Source: an uncultured Eubacteriales bacterium | Lineage (GTDB): Bacteria > Bacillota > Clostridia > Oscillospirales > Acutalibacteraceae | Assembly (NCBI GenBank): GCA_934463035.1 | Contig: CAKSIG010000003.1 | Coordinates: forward strand, 124,001-188,000 | Direction: 5' to 3' | Length of the DNA stretch: 64,000 nt | Part shown: positions 61,851 to 64,000 of the stretch, in pieces | Layout: each line of letters starts with the position of its first letter | How positions within the stretch are numbered: the stretch's first letter is position 1 | The notes under the pieces: model-generated | The model's input: only the letters and a program-made list of their open reading frames with translations | Databases searched by the model: none | What the model was told of the DNA's origin: nothing | Translations under genes and position numbers: made by a program

Positions 61851-61873
61851 AAAAAAGCACCCTTGCGGATGCT
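61851..61873 (-). terminator. terminator upstream of the scaffold-capsid genes
   Basis: Minus-strand stem AGCATCC / GGGTGCT with GCAA loop then TTTTTTC. It lies between a 50-aa ORF and the scaffold gene. Confidence 0.8.
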
Positions 61874-61886
61874 TAAATCAATAATG

Positions 61887-62039
61887 TTAAATTTTAGTAT
61901 GTTGCGATTTAAGATTTTCTTGATCGCTTAACCATTTTTCAAAGGCATTTTTCACATCTTCCGGTGCATCTTCTCTGATGCCACAAATGCCTTTATCGTC
62001 ATAAACAACCCAATCATCCCATATTTCCGGTAATCTCAA
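61887..62039 (-). CDS. 50-aa small phage protein
   Basis: TTG 62039 start with AAAGGGGTGAT at a normal spacing, immediately after the MuF-like gene stop. Sequence begins MRLPEIWDDWVVYDDKGICG and contains REDAPEDVKNAFEKWLSDQ. Short acidic proteins of this type are found beside phage MuF genes; role unknown. Confidence 0.6.
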   Translation of the reverse strand: MRLPEIWDDWVVYDDKGICGIREDAPEDVKNAFEKWLSDQENLKSQHTKI

Positions 62040-62040
62040 A

Positions 62041-63651
62041 TCACATCACCCCTTTATATTTTTGATACAAATCAATGGTCAATTTTTGTATTTCCAAAGA
62101 CAAAGGATTTGCATTTGCATCATTGATATAAACATCATTAAACGCTTCTGCCATTGTTTCAGAAGGGCTATCCTTTGCATACCTTGAAATTTGTTCTTTT
62201 AACCAATCATTTGTTTTACCTTTTCCATAGGCGGTTTTTTTGATGTTTTTACAAGCCTGACCAACAATTTTTTGGGCTTCCGTACACTTATTATATGCCA
62301 TAACCCTTTCCCAATCGTATGAATAAGTTGGGCTTAATTTGCAAAGAACCCATTCAACGCCGTGTGCCGATTCGTGAACACCTATTGATTCGGGTGTAAC
62401 ACCATTAACCCACCAACCACTACTGCCATATTGCCGACAAGCATCTGCAAGTTTTGTTGTATCGGAAAAGAACGCCGGGTTGAAAGTAATCTTTTCACCA
62501 CTGCAAGCCATAACACCGCTTTTAGAAGTTTTAATTACTGAAACATAATCCCCAAGTTCAGGAAAGGTTTGAACCATTGATTCAAAACCAATCAATGGTT
62601 GCCGAACAACAGATAATTCCAAAGGTAACATTGACTTGTCAACATCTATATCAAAGGCTTTCTTCATATATTGAGATAGTTCGTTAAAATCTTTGCAATT
62701 TTTGATACCTTTTATTGTATCACTTTTTTGCGAATTTTTCAACGCCTTTGAACTTAACAAATATTTTTCTTTGAAATCCTGATAACCGGTTGTTTCAATG
62801 AATCCACCTGTTTCATTATTCCACTTCTGATAGGTTGTTTCACTCTTAACCGCCCATCTTGCCCTTTGCAGAACACAGCAGCGACAGTTACAATCTTCCG
62901 AAGCAATACCAAAACCGCCCGGACAATCAACCTTCATTCCACCAACTTCAAATGGTTCATCAAGTTCACGGATTTGACCGTCAAGTTGTCGGTGATTCGG
63001 TCTTGTCTGACCGTCAAGTGTTGCATCCCATTGTTTTACGATGTCAGCACCTTTTTTCTTTGCTGCATACATTGAATCAAGTCTTGCTTCCGATTGCACC
63101 CTGTGTCCTTCAGTCCGTGCAATTCGCATTGACCTGTTCATATCTGCCTGACCGTAGTTGCTTATGTTCCGGGCAATATCAGCATAGGACAGTTGTGATG
63201 CAAGACCTCTTTGAAGTTCAGATTTGACCTGTTTCTTCAGTTCGGTTGTATTACCGGAAAGTTTGTTTGATAGTCTGAAATCATCACCGGTCTTTTGAAC
63301 TGCTTTCAGAACTTGACCTTCATCAATCGGAATAACAAGCGGAACACCCTGACCTTGCATATCATACATATTACCGACAAAGCCTGTTTCATAACAAGTT
63401 TGAAGGTAAGAAGCAATGGAATTGAAGTTTTTGCCTTGCAAATTATCAAGAACACCTGAAATCTGCTTTTCCAACTGCTTTTGATATTCAAGTTGATAGG
63501 CTTTTGATTGTGTCAGTGGGTTTGCTTGCAATTCCCTGATGTTTTTCCGAATGTCAGCAAGTGCAGATGTGTAATTCTTTGTAAGAGCACCAAGAACCGC
63601 TTGTTCATCTTTCAAAGACTGTTCAAGGACTTCTTTTTGTCTTGCATTCAT
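62041..63651 (-). CDS. MuF-like minor head protein fused to an HExxH metallopeptidase-like domain
   Basis: 536 aa. Residues ~1-265 are the Phage_Mu_F/SPP1 gp7 head domain: helical N-terminus, RIARTEGHRVQSEARLDSMY, QWDATLDGQTRPNHRQLDGQ and a Cys cluster CPGGFGIASEDCNCRC. After a linker (~270-330) a separate C-terminal domain holds IGVHESAHGVEWVL (HExxH zincin motif, ~430) and SPSETMAEAFNDVYIN (~505) supplying a possible third Glu ligand. MuF proteins enter the cell with DNA, and phages often fuse variable C-terminal enzymes or toxins to them. The 5' end overlaps the portal gene by 4 nt. Confidence 0.85.
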   Translation of the reverse strand: MNARQKEVLEQSLKDEQAVLGALTKNYTSALADIRKNIRELQANPLTQSKAYQLEYQKQLEKQISGVLDNLQGKNFNSIASYLQTCYETGFVGNMYDMQGQGVPLVIPIDEGQVLKAVQKTGDDFRLSNKLSGNTTELKKQVKSELQRGLASQLSYADIARNISNYGQADMNRSMRIARTEGHRVQSEARLDSMYAAKKKGADIVKQWDATLDGQTRPNHRQLDGQIRELDEPFEVGGMKVDCPGGFGIASEDCNCRCCVLQRARWAVKSETTYQKWNNETGGFIETTGYQDFKEKYLLSSKALKNSQKSDTIKGIKNCKDFNELSQYMKKAFDIDVDKSMLPLELSVVRQPLIGFESMVQTFPELGDYVSVIKTSKSGVMACSGEKITFNPAFFSDTTKLADACRQYGSSGWWVNGVTPESIGVHESAHGVEWVLCKLSPTYSYDWERVMAYNKCTEAQKIVGQACKNIKKTAYGKGKTNDWLKEQISRYAKDSPSETMAEAFNDVYINDANANPLSLEIQKLTIDLYQKYKGVM

Positions 63652-64000
63652 TCATCCACACCGCCTTCATCACCTTCAGGTGGAACATCCGGTTCAACAG
63701 GCTTGTTTGCAAGGGCTTCTGATGCCGTATTCAAATCCACAACAGGATTCTGTTCAACCAATGCTTTGACATCTTCAAAATCGAGATCAAGCAGTTCACA
63801 GATAGCCTGAAGAACAGTGTCATTGTCCAACCTTGCAGCAGCATTCAATATAGTGTTCAACTTGACCTGTTCGGTTTCCGCTTCGGTCTTGTCGATCTGT
63901 GCATTATCTGCTGCATTGGTCATTACTTCCCTTTCAAATTCAAAATAAACATCACTGACCTGATAATCAGTTTCATATTCATCATTGATTTCTGAAAGAA
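63648..64000 (-). CDS. phage portal protein, C-terminal part only
   Basis: The frame is open to the window end, so this is a partial gene whose 5' part is beyond 64000. The visible ~117 residues run QVSDVYFEFEREVMTNAADN, then DKTEAETEQVKLNTILNAAA, and end in a Pro/Glu/Asp tail, the usual end of SPP1-gp6-like portals. An internal ATG at 63923 lies inside this frame and is not a separate start. Overlaps the MuF gene by 4 nt. Confidence 0.85.
   Translation of the reverse strand, partial: LSEINDEYETDYQVSDVYFEFEREVMTNAADNAQIDKTEAETEQVKLNTILNAAARLDNDTVLQAICELLDLDFEDVKALVEQNPVVDLNTASEALANKPVEPDVPPEGDEGGVDE

Larger units (their letters stand above)
45143..64000 (-). mobile_element. siphophage-type prophage, late genes (partial, runs off window)
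   Basis: From 45272 to the window end every gene is on the minus strand and encodes phage structural, lysis or DGR functions in normal late order (portal, head, connectors, tail, receptor-binding, lysis). Packaging, replication, regulation and integrase genes would lie beyond 64000. The left limit lies in 45143-45271, between the rubrerythrin stop and the lysin stop. Base composition appears lower in GC than in the host part. Confidence 0.93.

Noticed and set aside
63648..63923. A separate 91-aa gene starting at ATG 63923
   Set aside because: The frame continues upstream without a stop to the window end and the combined sequence reads as a portal C-terminus, so the ATG is internal.
45143..64000. 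A second variable repeat or second DGR target in the tail genes
   Set aside because: Reading the tail proteins showed no other C-terminus with the GSW-type lectin end or the TR-like sequence.
1..64000. CRISPR array or tRNA/rRNA genes
   Set aside because: No regularly spaced repeats and no cloverleaf or rRNA sequence was noticed in either strand; a covariance-model scan was not possible.

Overview
The window is chromosomal DNA of a spore-forming Clostridia-type Firmicute. I infer an anaerobic gut Oscillospirales/Ruminococcaceae-like bacterium from the sporulation factor SigG, reverse rubrerythrin, Rex, a THF riboswitch on folT, YesM/YesN-type two-component pairs and archaeal-type phosphoglycerate mutase; species is not determined. 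The right 19 kb is part of a siphophage-type prophage that runs off the window end.

Layout. 1-4.7 kb: division and cell-wall genes ftsW/spoVE (3' end), murG, murA, ftsQ/divIB, ftsZ. 4.7-9.0 kb: a minus-strand operon of response regulator, sensor kinase and sugar-binding lipoprotein with no transporter genes (a three-component sensor). 9.1-25.2 kb: metabolic and housekeeping genes: HAD phosphatase, AraC regulator, GH3 hexosaminidase, lone fumarase beta subunit, DivIVA-like protein, ttcA, U32 peptidase, zapA, apgM, an EamA transporter with a divergent AraC regulator, rny, GH1 beta-glucosidase, and an FAD oxidoreductase. The GH3, GH1 and first AraC promoters share a direct-repeat operator with a 21-bp period. 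25.2-37.5 kb: Xer-type recombinase, then a plus-strand envelope block: VanR/S-like two-component system, amidase, TVP38 protein, MacB-like ABC transporter and a dlt operon in the order A-C-B-D. 37.6-45.1 kb: THF riboswitch-folT, sigG, degV, polysaccharide deacetylase, Ser-rich lipoprotein, rex-malQ, perR and reverse rubrerythrin.

45.15-64 kb: prophage, all genes on the minus strand. In transcription order: portal 3' end, MuF-like head protein fused to an HExxH domain, scaffold, N4-gp56-type major capsid protein, connector/closure/gp10/terminator proteins, tail tube, two chaperones, tape measure, Dit, tail endopeptidase, a DUF859-like protein, a 548-aa receptor-binding-type protein, reverse transcriptase, small proteins, holin module and amidase lysin.

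The most interesting system is a complete diversity-generating retroelement (DGR) in the phage tail region. The variable repeat (49037-49153) is the C-terminal coding end of the tail protein. The template repeat (48840-48956) lies just downstream and is followed by a DGR-type reverse transcriptase with an SQ motif 4 and a YMDD box. By hand alignment, all 26 differences in 117 bp fall on template adenines (coding strand), and none of the 76 other positions differ. This is direct evidence of adenine-specific mutagenic retrohoming.
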